From positions 14,415 to 78,414 of the forward strand of contig CABRHH010000012.1 in assembly GCA_902470695.1 (NCBI GenBank): 64,000 nt of DNA, read 5' to 3'. The notes beneath the pieces were generated by a model. It saw only the letters and a list, made by a program, of their open reading frames with translations. It had not been told where the DNA came from and made no database searches. This DNA comes from an uncultured Collinsella sp. (GTDB lineage Bacteria; Actinomycetota; Coriobacteriia; Coriobacteriales; Coriobacteriaceae). This document shows positions 53,902 to 64,000 of this stretch, in pieces (within the stretch, counting starts at the first letter, position 1; every line of letters begins with the position of its first letter). Made by a program: the position numbers and the translations under genes.

Positions 53902-55386
53902 ATGACCGACGCCGCGAAGAAAAAGCGTGGTATGCCCTCATCGTTCACCATTCTTCTAGCCCTGTTGGCCATCGTGGCCATCATCACCGTCATCGTCGCC
54001 GGCGCCTCAGGCGGCGCCGTCACGGCGGCCAAGCCGAGCGACTTCTTCACCGCTCCCATCAAGGGCTTCGCTGACGCGCTGCCCGTCTGCCTGTTCGTAA
54101 TGATCCTGGGCGGCTTCCTCGGCATGATGACCGAGACCGGCGCCCTGGACAACGGCATCGCCGTGCTCGTGAAGAAGCTCAAAGGACGTGAGCTGTGGAT
54201 CATTCCGGTGCTCATGTTCATCTTCGCGCTGGGCGGCACCTCCTACGGCATGTGCGAGGAGACCGTCCCGTTCTACGCGCTGCTCGCCGCCACGATGATG
54301 GCCGCCGGCTTCGACCCGCTGGTCGGTGCCGCCACCGTGCTGCTCGGTGCCGGCTGCGGCTGCCTGGGCTCCACGGTCAACCCGTTCGCCGTCGGCGCTG
54401 CTGTCGACGCGCTGAGCTCCAAGGGCATCGTGGTCGACCAGACCATCATCATCGGCCTGGGCCTCGTGCTCACCGTGGTGACCACCGCGATCTCGGCTGC
54501 CTTCGTGATGAGCTACGCCAAGAAGGTCAAGGCCGACAAGGGCTCCACCTTCCTGACCCTGCAGGAGCAGAAGGACGCCGAGGAGGCCCACGGCGCCGCT
54601 GCCGCCGAGGCCGCCAAGGACGTCAAGCTCACCGGTCGCCAGAAGGCTGTCCTGTGCATCTTCGCCTTCACCTTCGTGGTCATGATCGTCGGCTTCATTC
54701 CTCTGGCCGACCTCAACACCGGCATCGCCCAGTTCTTCGACAACGGTGTCTACGACGCGGACGGCAACGCGATCTCGCAGGCGTGGTCGGCGGTCATCAC
54801 CGGTCTGCCCATCGGCCGGTGGTACTTCGATGAGGCGTCCACCTGGTTCTTCATCATGGCCATCATCATCGGCATCGTGGGTGGCCTGTCCGAGAAGAAG
54901 ATCGTGAACACGTTCATCGCCGGCGCTGCCGATATGATGTCCGTCGTCTTGATCATCGCTCTGGCGCGCGGCATCTCCGTGCTCATGGCGTCCACCGGCC
55001 TGGATCTCTACGTGCTCGACGCCGCTGCCTCCATGCTCAAGGGCGTGCCCAGCTTCATCTTCGCACCCGTGTCCTTCCTGGTGTACTTCGGCCTGTCCTT
55101 CCTGATTCCGTCCACGTCCGGCATGGCCACTGTGTCCATGCCCATCATGGGCCCGCTGGCCGTCGAGCTCGGCTTCTCGCCTGAAGTCATGGTCATGATC
55201 TTCTCCTCCGCCATCGGTGTCGTGAACCTGTTCACCCCCACCTCCGGCGCCATCATGGGCGGCCTTGCGCTCGCCAAGATCGAGTGGACGACCTGGCTGA
55301 AGTTTGCGCTCAAGATCATCGTGACGCTCACCGTGGTGTGTATTGTCATCACGACCATCGCCTGCATGGTGATCGTGCCCGCATAA
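53902..55386 (+). CDS. YfcC/DcuC-family carrier, probable arginine/ornithine exchanger
   Basis: The 494-residue protein has about twelve membrane helices and the same family motifs as the carrier upstream of arcA (GTSYGMCEETVPFYALLAATM, GCLGSTVNPFAVG). Together the two frame arcAB. It probably exchanges arginine for ornithine; one of the pair may prefer another amino acid. ATG 53902 is used because AAGGGAGG lies 9 bases upstream, while ATG 53893 would touch the Shine-Dalgarno. A terminator follows. Confidence 0.85.
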   Translation: MTDAAKKKRGMPSSFTILLALLAIVAIITVIVAGASGGAVTAAKPSDFFTAPIKGFADALPVCLFVMILGGFLGMMTETGALDNGIAVLVKKLKGRELWIIPVLMFIFALGGTSYGMCEETVPFYALLAATMMAAGFDPLVGAATVLLGAGCGCLGSTVNPFAVGAAVDALSSKGIVVDQTIIIGLGLVLTVVTTAISAAFVMSYAKKVKADKGSTFLTLQEQKDAEEAHGAAAAEAAKDVKLTGRQKAVLCIFAFTFVVMIVGFIPLADLNTGIAQFFDNGVYDADGNAISQAWSAVITGLPIGRWYFDEASTWFFIMAIIIGIVGGLSEKKIVNTFIAGAADMMSVVLIIALARGISVLMASTGLDLYVLDAAASMLKGVPSFIFAPVSFLVYFGLSFLIPSTSGMATVSMPIMGPLAVELGFSPEVMVMIFSSAIGVVNLFTPTSGAIMGGLALAKIEWTTWLKFALKIIVTLTVVCIVITTIACMVIVPA

Positions 55387-55512
55387 GGGTTCATCCGGCT
55401 GCCAGCGTGACCCCTTGGCGCGCTGCTGCCATCGAGTCCGGCGGCCGCTTACCCAGTCGTCCAACCGGCTGACGTCCGCTGCGCGATGTCGTCGGTTGCG
55501 ACCTACCTTTCT

Positions 55513-55550
55513 GCCCCCTCCCGTTTCCGTGCGCGGGAGGGGGCGCTTTT
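55513..55550 (+). terminator. Intrinsic terminator after second YfcC-type carrier
   Basis: A perfect 11-bp stem, GCCCCCTCCCG (55513-55523) with CGGGAGGGGGC (55534-55544), is followed by GC and four T. It closes the arginine deiminase locus. Confidence 0.9.
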
Positions 55551-55634
55551 GTGTCGGCTCGGGGGTGCGAACGGTTTCTTGGACGGACTGGGTCGCCAGC
55601 CCGAGCCACTCCCCGCAGCCCCGGATCGTGCCGT

Positions 55635-56315
55635 GCACGATCCGGGTTCGCTCTCCGAACGCCTTGAGGCGGGCGTCTGCGCATTCCGGGTTCACGTAGC
55701 GTCCGTTTGCACGCACCGGGTTCGTCCGGTGGCCGTCCTCGCGCGTTCTGGGTTCGGTTCTCGTCCATCCGCATGTGCAATCCGCGCTCCTTTAGAGGGC
55801 GCCTGAGCGTTCCCGGGTTCGTGTGATGGATATCTATGTGCAGTCTGGGTTCGCGTGGCATCCGTTCGTGCATCCCGGGTTCGTGCAGCGGGCGTTTTGG
55901 CACTCCGGGTTCGGTTCTCGTCCATCCGTGATTTCCAGGTTCGTCCGGTGGCCGTCCGTACTCGTTTTGGGTCCGTACGGCGGGCATCCGAGCATTCCGG
56001 GTTCGGCGTTTGCCCATACGCGATTTCCGGGTTCGTGTTGTGTCCATCCAGGGCCGTTTTTCGCGCCTCGATGGACAGGGGCCGAACCCGCGTTGTACCG
56101 ACGGCCAAAATCCGCACCCGCGTTTTCCCGTTCGGCTGAGTACCGCGCTTGATCGGTATCGACGGACGGAATCCGCACCCGCGTTGCGCCGACGGCCATA
56201 ATCCGCACCCGGGATGCCCCGTGGACGGGAACCGAGCCCGTCTCGGGCCCATCCTGGGCCGACCATGTGCCTCGACGGCCTGAATCCGCACCCTAATACC
56301 CCGGCGGCCGACAGC
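55635..56315 (+). repeat. Repeat array 3: single core with outward units
   Basis: About twelve left-arm units of roughly 30 bp (CCGGGTTCGNNNNNNGTCC type) run from about 55635 to 56040 and lead into the 35-bp core at 56042-56076 (GTCCATC/GATGGAC ends). Right-arm units (CGGAATCCGCACCCG type) run to about 56315, with longer variable stretches between some. The core and its flanks (56019-56094) are identical to array 4 over 76 bases, and many of the longer modules recur there in a different order. It lies between the YfcC gene and the zeta-toxin gene. Confidence 0.9.
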
Positions 56316-56371
56316 CGATTTCGGGTTGCGCTGCTGGACGTGTGCCAAACTCGAGCCGGGTTGCTGGCTCC

Positions 56372-56998
56372 TCATGCGCCCCTTTCCGGGTCATCAAGTA
56401 GCCCTGTGCCATCCAATGCAGCATGCAGCCAGGCAACGCGTGGGAACTCAGACAGCAGGACGAGCCTGCCCTGATAAAACGACGCGGCAAGCGTCAGCTC
56501 GTTGGTATTGTCGAACAGGTATGCCTCGTCGCAGAGGCGGATTGCGCGGTTGAGGTTGCGCATCGAGTGCTCGTATCGCTGCTTGACAACCGCTCGATCG
56601 ATATCGTGTCCGCCTGTCGATACGCGATGGGCGATTCGGTCACATGCGATATGGGGCGATTCCACACCCACGTAGTGCATAATGACGCGGTATCCCAGCC
56701 CAGCAGCTTGTTCTATTCGACGCATGATGGTTCTGCCGGAGAGGGTTGTTTCCTGATTGAACGATGTGCGCTCGGAGAAGAGCGCATCGACCATGCGTAC
56801 GGCCTCTTTGCCGGCTCGGAGTTGGGCGCGCGCGTCAGACCAATCCCAGCCGTGAGATACGAGGATCTCGTCCGGGTTGACACGAGGCAGCTCGGCATCT
56901 CCCGGTTTTTGAAGCCATGCCCCAGAATTGAACAGGGTAGACTTGCCTGCGCCGTTCACCCCGGCAAATATGATGTAGCGTTCGGCGTCGTCATCCAT
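56372..56998 (-). CDS. Zeta-toxin-like ATPase/kinase
   Basis: The 208-residue protein has a Walker A loop (GVNGAGKST, 13-21), then VNPDEI, ETTLSG and GGHDIDRAVVKQRYEHS, the pattern of zeta-type toxins and related COG4185 ATPases, which may phosphorylate UDP-GlcNAc. Its ATG overlaps the stop of the HTH gene upstream by one base (TGATG), so the two form one unit. The pair sits between repeat arrays 3 and 4. Toxicity is inferred from the family, not shown. Confidence 0.8.
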   Translation of the reverse strand: MDDDAERYIIFAGVNGAGKSTLFNSGAWLQKPGDAELPRVNPDEILVSHGWDWSDARAQLRAGKEAVRMVDALFSERTSFNQETTLSGRTIMRRIEQAAGLGYRVIMHYVGVESPHIACDRIAHRVSTGGHDIDRAVVKQRYEHSMRNLNRAIRLCDEAYLFDNTNELTLAASFYQGRLVLLSEFPRVAWLHAALDGTGLLDDPERGA

Positions 56999-57408
56999 CA
57001 GAACACTCCGGCTTCAACAAGTTCGCGCTGCTGCTCCTGTAGAAAAAAATCGGTGACTTTGGCGCAGAAGCGTGCTTCCTTGCCCGACCCCATCCGTTCG
57101 TACAGTGCGGCATTGTAGTTTCTGGCAAGTAGCTGCTCGCAGCGGAGATAGAGTTCGTGAAGCTCTTGAATGGCACCGTCTGGGTCGTTGTCAGTCGTGA
57201 TGGGCGATGCTCGCAGCTCATCCGTGGTGTCATATTCCTTGGGCCGACCCGCTTGCGGTGCAAGGGACATGCGCTGTCGCACCGACGTTTCGTCGACTCC
57301 CCATGAGCGCCCGATGCGAGTGCCTTTCAGCTTGCCCGTTTTGATGAGTTCGCGCACGCGCACTTGGCTAATGCCCAGCATGTCGGATGCTTGTTTCGTG
57401 CTGACCAT
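56998..57408 (-). CDS. HTH antitoxin-like partner of the zeta-type protein
   Basis: The roughly 136-residue protein starts with an excisionase/MerR-like helix-turn-helix (STKQASDMLGISQVRVRELI) and an arm with GTRIGRSWGV, followed by a helical C-terminal domain (about 75-136). It is probably the antitoxin and autorepressor of the pair. ATG 57408 is chosen for GGAAGGT upstream; ATG 57420 is possible. The base composition is lower in GC than the flanking arrays. Confidence 0.75.
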   Translation of the reverse strand: MVSTKQASDMLGISQVRVRELIKTGKLKGTRIGRSWGVDETSVRQRMSLAPQAGRPKEYDTTDELRASPITTDNDPDGAIQELHELYLRCEQLLARNYNAALYERMGSGKEARFCAKVTDFFLQEQQRELVEAGVF

Positions 57409-57410
57409 AA

Positions 57411-57445
57411 TACCTTCCAATACATAAGGTTTCTATTGAAAGGTA
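57411..57445 (-). promoter_or_regulatory. Possible operator and promoter of the toxin-antitoxin pair
   Basis: An inverted repeat TACCTT (57411-57416) / AAGGTA (57440-57445) flanks the AT-rich start region of the HTH gene; the right half overlaps TATACT on the minus strand, a likely -10. This is the layout of an antitoxin operator. From 57450 to 57600 nothing is recognised. Confidence 0.5.
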
Positions 57446-57604
57446 GTATAGCTGCTCTTGATGTGATGGCGTTGCGGGTAAGCAGGGCAGAGCAGTGCCT
57501 GTGCGGTGGCCCGTGTCTGGGCGATACTGTCCTGATCGGCTGTTTGAGCCTCAGCGGGGGTGCGTTGGGCTCGAGTCGCTGCCCCCCCTGGAGGAGATAT
57601 GGTT

Positions 57605-58250
57605 TTGAGGTCGTTCTGTCTGTTCGCTCCGGGTCCTCACGGCGGGTATCATGGCGTTCCGGGGCCGCACGGCGAGTATCCGGGCGCTCCAGGTTTGGTC
57701 GATGGTCGTCCGTGCGCGAGAGGGGTGCTTTTTGTGCCGATCCTAGGCCCGGGCGGTGACCATCTGGCGGATACATCCGTGCATTCCGGGTGCGTGTGAT
57801 GGATGTCTGCATGCAGTCTGGGTTCGCGTAGCATCCGTTCGTGCACCACGGGTTCGTGCGGCGGGCGTTTCAGCACTCCCGGGGTCGTTCGGCGGGCGTC
57901 CGGGCATCCAGGGTTCGGCTTTTGTCCATCCGCGATTTCCGGGTTCGTGTTGTGTCCATCCAGGGCCGTTTTTCGCGCCTCGATGGACAGGGGCCGAACC
58001 CGCGTTTCCCCGACGGACGGAATCCGCACCCGGAATGCTCCGTAGACGGGAACCGGGCCCGCCTCGGGCCCATCCTGGGCCGGCTTCATGCCTCGACGGA
58101 CGGAATCCGCACCCGCGTTGCGTCGACGGACGGAATCCGCACCAGCGTTTCCCCTTTTGGCTGGGGACCGCGCCCAATCGGCATCGGCGGCCAAAATCCG
58201 CACCCGGGATGCCCCGTGGACGGGAGCCGAACCCAATTTGCCCGGATGAC
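57605..58250 (+). repeat. Repeat array 4: single core with outward units
   Basis: Left-arm units (CGGGTTCG type) run to the 35-bp core at 57954-57988, and right-arm units (CGGAATCCGCACCCG type) to about 58250. Positions 57931-58006 are identical to 56019-56094 in array 3, and several longer modules are shared, in shuffled order, for example one ending GGGCCCATCCTGGGCCG. Arrays 3 and 4 face the same way and bracket the toxin-antitoxin pair. The DUF1846 gene follows after about 275 bases with no other feature. Confidence 0.9.
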
Positions 58251-58526
58251 CGGAACCAACGCCCAGGATGCTCTGATGGTCGGGGTCGCGGCCGTATCGC
58301 GCCCGGGTCGCCGTCGTCTCGCCCATGCTGCGCCTAGACCACCGGGGTTCCGGGGCCGCCGCGCGCCGCCGGGGCCGCCGTCCGGCCAACCGCGGGCCCA
58401 CCGCGTACCGTACCCGGTGGGCGGTTTCGTTGCTTTTGCGCAGTGGTTCCGACGCAGCTGGGTGACGCGGAGGCATACCGCTACACTAGGTCGGTACCGC
58501 CATGCACAACAGAAGGGATTCGCCCC

Positions 58527-60008
58527 ATGCGTCAGGGCTTCGATAACGAGAAGTACATCGCCAGCCAGGCCGAGCATATCAAGGAACGCATCGCTCAGTT
58601 CGGCGGCAAGCTCTACCTCGAGTTCGGCGGCAAGCTGTTCGACGATTTCCACGCGAGCCGCGTGCTTCCCGGCTTCGCGCCCGACAGCAAGTTTCGCATG
58701 CTGAAGAGCCTGGTTGATGACGTGGAGATCATCATCGCCATCAACGCCAACCACATCGAGAAGAACAAGGCTCGCGGAGACTTGGGCATCACCTACGACG
58801 AGGACGTGCTGCGCCTGGCCGACATCTTCCGCTCCAACGGCTTCCTGGTCGGCGCGGTGGTGCTAACGCAGTACTCCGGCCAGCCCGCCGCCGATCAGTT
58901 CCGCCGTCGCCTGGCCATGCTCGGCATCACCTGCAAGCTGCACTATCCCATCGAGGGCTACCCGCACGACATCGACCTGATCGTCTCCGAGGACGGGTAC
59001 GGCAAAAACGAGTTTGTGGAGACCACGCGCCCGCTCGTGGTGGTGACGGCCCCCGGCCCCGGCTCCGGCAAGCTCGCCACCTGCCTGTCGCAACTCTACC
59101 ACGAGCACAAGCGCGGCGTGGCGGCCGGCTACGCCAAGTTCGAGACTTTCCCGGTATGGAACCTGCCGCTCACGCACCCGGTGAACATCGCCTACGAGGC
59201 GGCGACGGTCGATCTTGAGGACGCCAACATCATCGACCCGTTCCACCTGGAGGCCCATGGCGTCACCACGGTCAACTACAACCGCGATGTCGAGGCATTT
59301 CCCGTGGTCAAGGCCCTGATGGAGAAGATCTTGGGCGAAAGTCCCTACCAGAGCCCCACGGATATGGGCGTCAACATGGTGGGCTACGCCATCTGCGACG
59401 ATGAGGCCTGTCGCGCGGCGGCCGAGATGGAGATCGTGCGCCGCTACTTTACCGCGGCGGTGGATGTCAAGCGCACGGGCTGCGGTTCGGACCAGGTGGA
59501 TAAGCTCAAGGCCATCATGCAGAAGGTCGGGGTGACCAAGGACCTGTCGCCGGCCCGTTCGGCGGCGCTGCTCAAGGAGGAGACGACCGGCGCGCCCGCC
59601 GGCGCGATAGTACTGCCCGACGGCCAGGTGGTCACCGGCAAGACCTCCACGCGCCTGGGTGCGGCCAGCTCGCTGATCATGAACGCGCTCAAGGCGGTGA
59701 CCGGGGTGGACATGGAGCTCGAGGTCATCTCCAACGATGCGATCGAGCCCATCAGCCAGCTCAAGACCTCTCAGCTCGGCAGCGTCAACCCGCGCCTGCA
59801 CCCGGACGAGACGCTCATCGCTCTGTCCATCACGTCCGCCTCCAGCGAGGTGGCCTCCCGCGTGCTCGCCGGCCTGCCCCGCCTGCGCGGCTGCGACGCG
59901 TTCTTCTCCGTGATCATCTCCAGTGCCGATGAGGCCCTGTTCCGCAAACTCGGCATCAACGTGTGCTGCGAGCCCAAGTTCGAGCGCTCGGGCTACTACC
60001 ATCGGTAG
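58527..60008 (+). CDS. DUF1846-family protein
   Basis: The 493-residue cytoplasmic protein matches DUF1846: QAEHIKERIAQFGGKLYLEFGGKL at the start, a glycine-rich phosphate-binding loop VTAPGPGSGKLATCLS (about 174), and conserved SPTDMGVNMVG. Structures of the family are known but its reaction is not. The start ATG 58527 has AGAAGGGA upstream. It ends in a good terminator. Confidence 0.9.
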   Translation: MRQGFDNEKYIASQAEHIKERIAQFGGKLYLEFGGKLFDDFHASRVLPGFAPDSKFRMLKSLVDDVEIIIAINANHIEKNKARGDLGITYDEDVLRLADIFRSNGFLVGAVVLTQYSGQPAADQFRRRLAMLGITCKLHYPIEGYPHDIDLIVSEDGYGKNEFVETTRPLVVVTAPGPGSGKLATCLSQLYHEHKRGVAAGYAKFETFPVWNLPLTHPVNIAYEAATVDLEDANIIDPFHLEAHGVTTVNYNRDVEAFPVVKALMEKILGESPYQSPTDMGVNMVGYAICDDEACRAAAEMEIVRRYFTAAVDVKRTGCGSDQVDKLKAIMQKVGVTKDLSPARSAALLKEETTGAPAGAIVLPDGQVVTGKTSTRLGAASSLIMNALKAVTGVDMELEVISNDAIEPISQLKTSQLGSVNPRLHPDETLIALSITSASSEVASRVLAGLPRLRGCDAFFSVIISSADEALFRKLGINVCCEPKFERSGYYHR

Positions 60009-60076
60009 GGATCACCGGGAGGGGCCACCGCTAGGGTGCCGCTGAGAGCCGCGGTGTATCGGTGTCTGTTTCAGTT

Positions 60077-60108
60077 CGAGCCGTCCGTCCGGGCGGCTCG
60101 TTCTTTTT
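60077..60108 (+). terminator. Intrinsic terminator after the DUF1846 gene
   Basis: CGAGCCGTCCG (60077-60087) pairs with CGGGCGGCTCG (60090-60100), with one G-U pair and the innermost pairs open, followed by TTCTTTTT. Confidence 0.85.
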
Positions 60109-60132
60109 GCGAGGGGAGTGCGAGGGAAGGGC

Positions 60133-60223
60133 GGGCCGCGCTGGCGGAGACGGGCCGCGCTGGCGGAGACGGGCCACGTTGGCGGAGACGGGCCACGTTG
60201 GCGGAGACGGGCCGCGCTGGCGG
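60133..60223 (+). repeat. Tandem 19-bp repeat, about 4.8 copies
   Basis: Units GGGCCGCGCTGGCGGAGAC start at 60133 and 60152, then GGGCCACGTTGGCGGAGAC at 60171 and 60190, then a partial first-type copy at 60209-60223. The A-A-B-B-A order suggests slippage. The remaining gap to pyrG (60224-60468) holds a CCCCAC/GTGGGG hairpin at 60387-60406 and TACACT, a possible -10, at 60412-60417. Confidence 0.9.
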
Positions 60224-60411
60224 TCGTGTCGACGGCAGCCCTGGGTCGCCACTGTCCGGGCGGCCTACGGGGCACTCCGGACTGCTAGTCGCCCGAGCGA
60301 CCCGACGTCCACGGGTCGCCCCGGCTGCCCGGGCGACCCGCCCCCCCCGCGCCTCCCGCGTTTCGGTTGCGTGAACAAAAAATGTTCCCCACGGGCGCGG
60401 TGGGGGAGTAG

Positions 60412-62121
<1,710 letters not shown>

Positions 62122-62232
62122 GGTCCGCGCAACGTGGGCGGGGCGGGTATAAGGCCTTAGAAGGTCCGGCGCCCGCGTGGTGCGTAGCGGTTCGGCGCCC
62201 TGTGGCGGGCTGGAAAGGGGGATGCACGGCAG

Positions 62233-63144
62233 ATGGCGAGCGAGATGGAGCGCTGCTGCGCGGAGTTCTTGAACCAGCTCTACGTCGAGCGTGGGCTGTC
62301 GGACAACACTATCGCCGCTTATCGCCGTGACCTGCGCGCCTACGTGGCCTTCTTGGCCGAACGCGGCATCGAGGAGCCGGGCGCGGTGGGGCGTCGCGAC
62401 GTGGAGGAATTTGTGGCCGCCCGTCGCGATGCCGGTTACGCGGACGCCTCCGTGAACCGGGCGCTGTCGGCGGTGAAGAGCCTCCATCGCTTTTTGGTGC
62501 GCGAGCAGTTGTCGCCCACGCATCCCACTGCGGCCATCCGCCTGCCGCGGACCGGCGAGAATCTGCCCGATGTCATCAGCGTCGAGCAGGCCCGCGCCCT
62601 GCTGGAGCAGCCCTTTCCGGAGACGCCGGCGGGCATGCGCGACCGGGCGATCCTCGAGGTGCTCTACGGCTGTGGCCTGCGGGTCAGCGAGCTGTGCGGC
62701 CTGGATGCGTCCGCGCTGTTCGTGGACGAGGGCTTCATGCGGGTGAGGGGCAAGGGCGCGAAGGAGCGCTTGGTGCCGATCGTGGGTTCGGCTCTGCGGG
62801 CGGTGCGTGCCTATCTCGAGGACGGCGCGCGTGCGAGTCTGGCGTCCCATGCGCGCACGGGGGCTGCAACGACGGCGGTCTTTCTTAACATGCGGGGCGG
62901 CCGCCTGACGCGCCAGGGCGTGCACGGGATCGTCGAGCGTGCCGGCCGCACGGTGGGGCTCGACGGGCTGCATCCCCATACGCTGCGGCATTCTTTCGCT
63001 ACGCATTTGCTGGCCGGCGGCGCCGACCTGCGCGTGCTGCAGGAGATCTTGGGGCATGCGGACATCTCGACCACCCAGATCTATACCCATCTCGACCTGT
63101 CGCACCTGCGGGAGGTGTACCTCGCGGCCCATCCCCGCGCGTGA
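62233..63144 (+). CDS. xerD: XerC/XerD-family tyrosine recombinase
   Basis: The 303-residue protein has an N-terminal SAM-like core-binding domain and the C-terminal catalytic domain with Arg in GCGLRVSELCGL (about 150), HTLRHSFATHLLAGGAD and the active-site Tyr in TQIYTHLD (about 283). This is the chromosome-dimer resolvase type rather than a phage integrase: it is the right length, next to housekeeping pyrG, and no att-like sites or phage genes are near. The start ATG 62233 follows GAAAGGGGG. Confidence 0.92.
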   Translation: MASEMERCCAEFLNQLYVERGLSDNTIAAYRRDLRAYVAFLAERGIEEPGAVGRRDVEEFVAARRDAGYADASVNRALSAVKSLHRFLVREQLSPTHPTAAIRLPRTGENLPDVISVEQARALLEQPFPETPAGMRDRAILEVLYGCGLRVSELCGLDASALFVDEGFMRVRGKGAKERLVPIVGSALRAVRAYLEDGARASLASHARTGAATTAVFLNMRGGRLTRQGVHGIVERAGRTVGLDGLHPHTLRHSFATHLLAGGADLRVLQEILGHADISTTQIYTHLDLSHLREVYLAAHPRA

Positions 63145-63174
63145 GGGGTTGGCGGTGAGCGCCCGCTCGCGTGT

Positions 63175-63244
63175 GGGCCCGGTGCGTGTGGTGAGGGAGG
63201 GCCGGCAGCGCAACGCCGCACGCGAGGGCCCGGTGCGTGTGGTG
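63175..63244 (+). repeat. 19-bp direct repeat after the recombinase gene
   Basis: GGGCCCGGTGCGTGTGGTG occurs at 63175-63193 and again at 63226-63244, 51 bases apart. No gene is seen from 63145 to 63534. Confidence 0.7.
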
Positions 63245-63534
63245 TGCGGCGCTGGTGATGCAAACGGCCGGTGGCGCGAACGGTGCCGGAGACGTGCCGT
63301 CGTCGATGGTACGGTGCTACGCGCGGCGGTAGCGACGCGCTGATGTCGACGATGCATCGCCCCGCGCTGGGCCGGCGGCGACGTGCGTTTACGGCGCTTG
63401 CTGCTGGATGCGCCGCCGGCGATGTTCCGCTGTCGACGGTGTTGCCTCCCGCGCAGTGCTGGCACTGCAACGTCACACGCGGTGTCGGCGCACAGGTGCT
63501 CGGATTTCCTGGAGATCGTTTTGCAGGGGTTGTA

Positions 63535-64000
63535 CCGGGTTCCGTAGAGGCTGCACCGGGTTCGGTGTCCGGCCATCCAGCAAATCCGGGTTCGGGCCGC
63601 GGCCGTTCAGGAAACCCGGGTGCGGATTCCGTCCATCCAGAGCTTCCGGGTTCGGTTCCTGTCCGTTCGGGGCCGTTTTTCGCCCTCAGATGGACGAGAG
63701 CCGAACCCGCTTTTCGCCGATGGACGGATTCCGAACCCTGTCCGCTCCGGATGGACACCGGCCGAACCTGGGATCGTTTCGTCGTCCGCTCGTCTAGGGT
63801 TTCCGGGTTCGCCTTGCAGCCGTTCGGAGACTTCGGGTTCGGTGTCCGGCCATCCAGCAAATCCGGGTTCGGGCCGCGGCCGTTCAGGAAACCCGGGTGC
63901 GGATTCCGTCCATCCAGAGCTTCCGGGTTCGGTTCCTGTCCGTTCGGGGCCGTTTTTCGCCCTCAGATGGACGAGAGCCGAACCCGCTTTTCGCCGATGG
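63535..64000 (+). repeat. Repeat array 5, runs off the window
   Basis: Left-arm units (GGGTTCG type) lead into a 35-bp core at 63661-63695 (ends GTCCGTT/GATGGAC), with right-arm units to about 63780. A second full set begins near 63834, with its core at 63938-63972. The segment 63557-63723 is repeated exactly, base for base, at 63834-64000, a period of 277 bp. The array continues beyond the window. Confidence 0.9.

Noticed and set aside
60025..60060. TPP riboswitch suggested by GGGTGCCGCTGAGA
   Set aside because: The second conserved half of the aptamer is missing, it follows a stop codon directly, and no thiamine gene is near.
62233..63144. Phage or integrative-element integrase
   Set aside because: Length and motifs fit XerD, the neighbour is pyrG, and no phage genes, tRNA target or att repeats are seen.

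Overview
The window looks like chromosomal DNA from a very GC-rich, Gram-positive gut actinobacterium of the class Coriobacteriia, probably Collinsella or a close relative. This is inferred from gene content and protein style (membrane LuxR regulators, GatCAB, an arginine deiminase locus with YfcC-type carriers, a beta-glucoside-type PTS, KdpFABC); no 16S rRNA or other marker is present to prove it. Most genes have a clear Shine-Dalgarno sequence, and many are coupled by ATGA or similar overlaps.

Layout. 1-5246: ABC-2 exporter genes followed by a membrane LuxR regulator interrupted by one in-frame TGA. 5247-6757: repeat array 1 and an antitermination leader. 6758-10373: LicT-type antiterminator, PTS EIIBC, EIIA and HPr. 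10504-14075: gatCAB. 14151-21795: HAD hydrolase, ribosomal protein S1, Kup potassium transporter, second HAD phosphatase, M20 dipeptidase and a small membrane protein. 21994-25201: a lower-GC island with a DUF2975/HTH pair and an ABC exporter. 25486-29102: pstSCAB. 29694-36779: ABC-F protein, repeat array 2, polyphosphate kinase and phosphofructokinase. 36930-45488: kdpDE divergent from kdpFABC. 45591-49062: alkyltransferase-like protein, a candidate structured RNA, trpS and a WecA/TagO-type transferase. 49308-55386: an arginine deiminase locus in the order carrier, arcA, arcB, carrier. 55635-58250: repeat arrays 3 and 4 with a zeta-toxin/HTH pair between them. 58527-63144: DUF1846 protein, pyrG and a XerD-type recombinase. 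63535-64000: repeat array 5, running off the window.

How the genes work together. The PTS block has a sugar permease (EIIBC), separate EIIA and HPr, and its own antiterminator, whose leader carries a RAT-like site overlapping a terminator. Potassium is handled by constitutive-type Kup and by inducible KdpFABC under KdpDE. Phosphate is handled by PstSCAB and polyphosphate kinase. ArcA and ArcB would turn arginine into ornithine and carbamoyl phosphate, with two DcuC/YfcC-type carriers probably exchanging arginine and ornithine; no carbamate kinase gene is visible.

The most unusual feature is a family of intergenic repeat arrays. Eight copies of a 35-bp core with 7-bp terminal inverted repeats lie in four places. 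Each core is flanked on both sides by tandem units, mostly about 30 bp (some 41 bp), that point away from it in opposite orientation. Cores come in tandem pairs (5552/6042, 32051/32379, 63661/63938), and in the fourth pair (56042/57954) a toxin-antitoxin cassette sits between the two copies. I do not recognise this repeat family. Coordinates of hairpins and repeats were read by eye.
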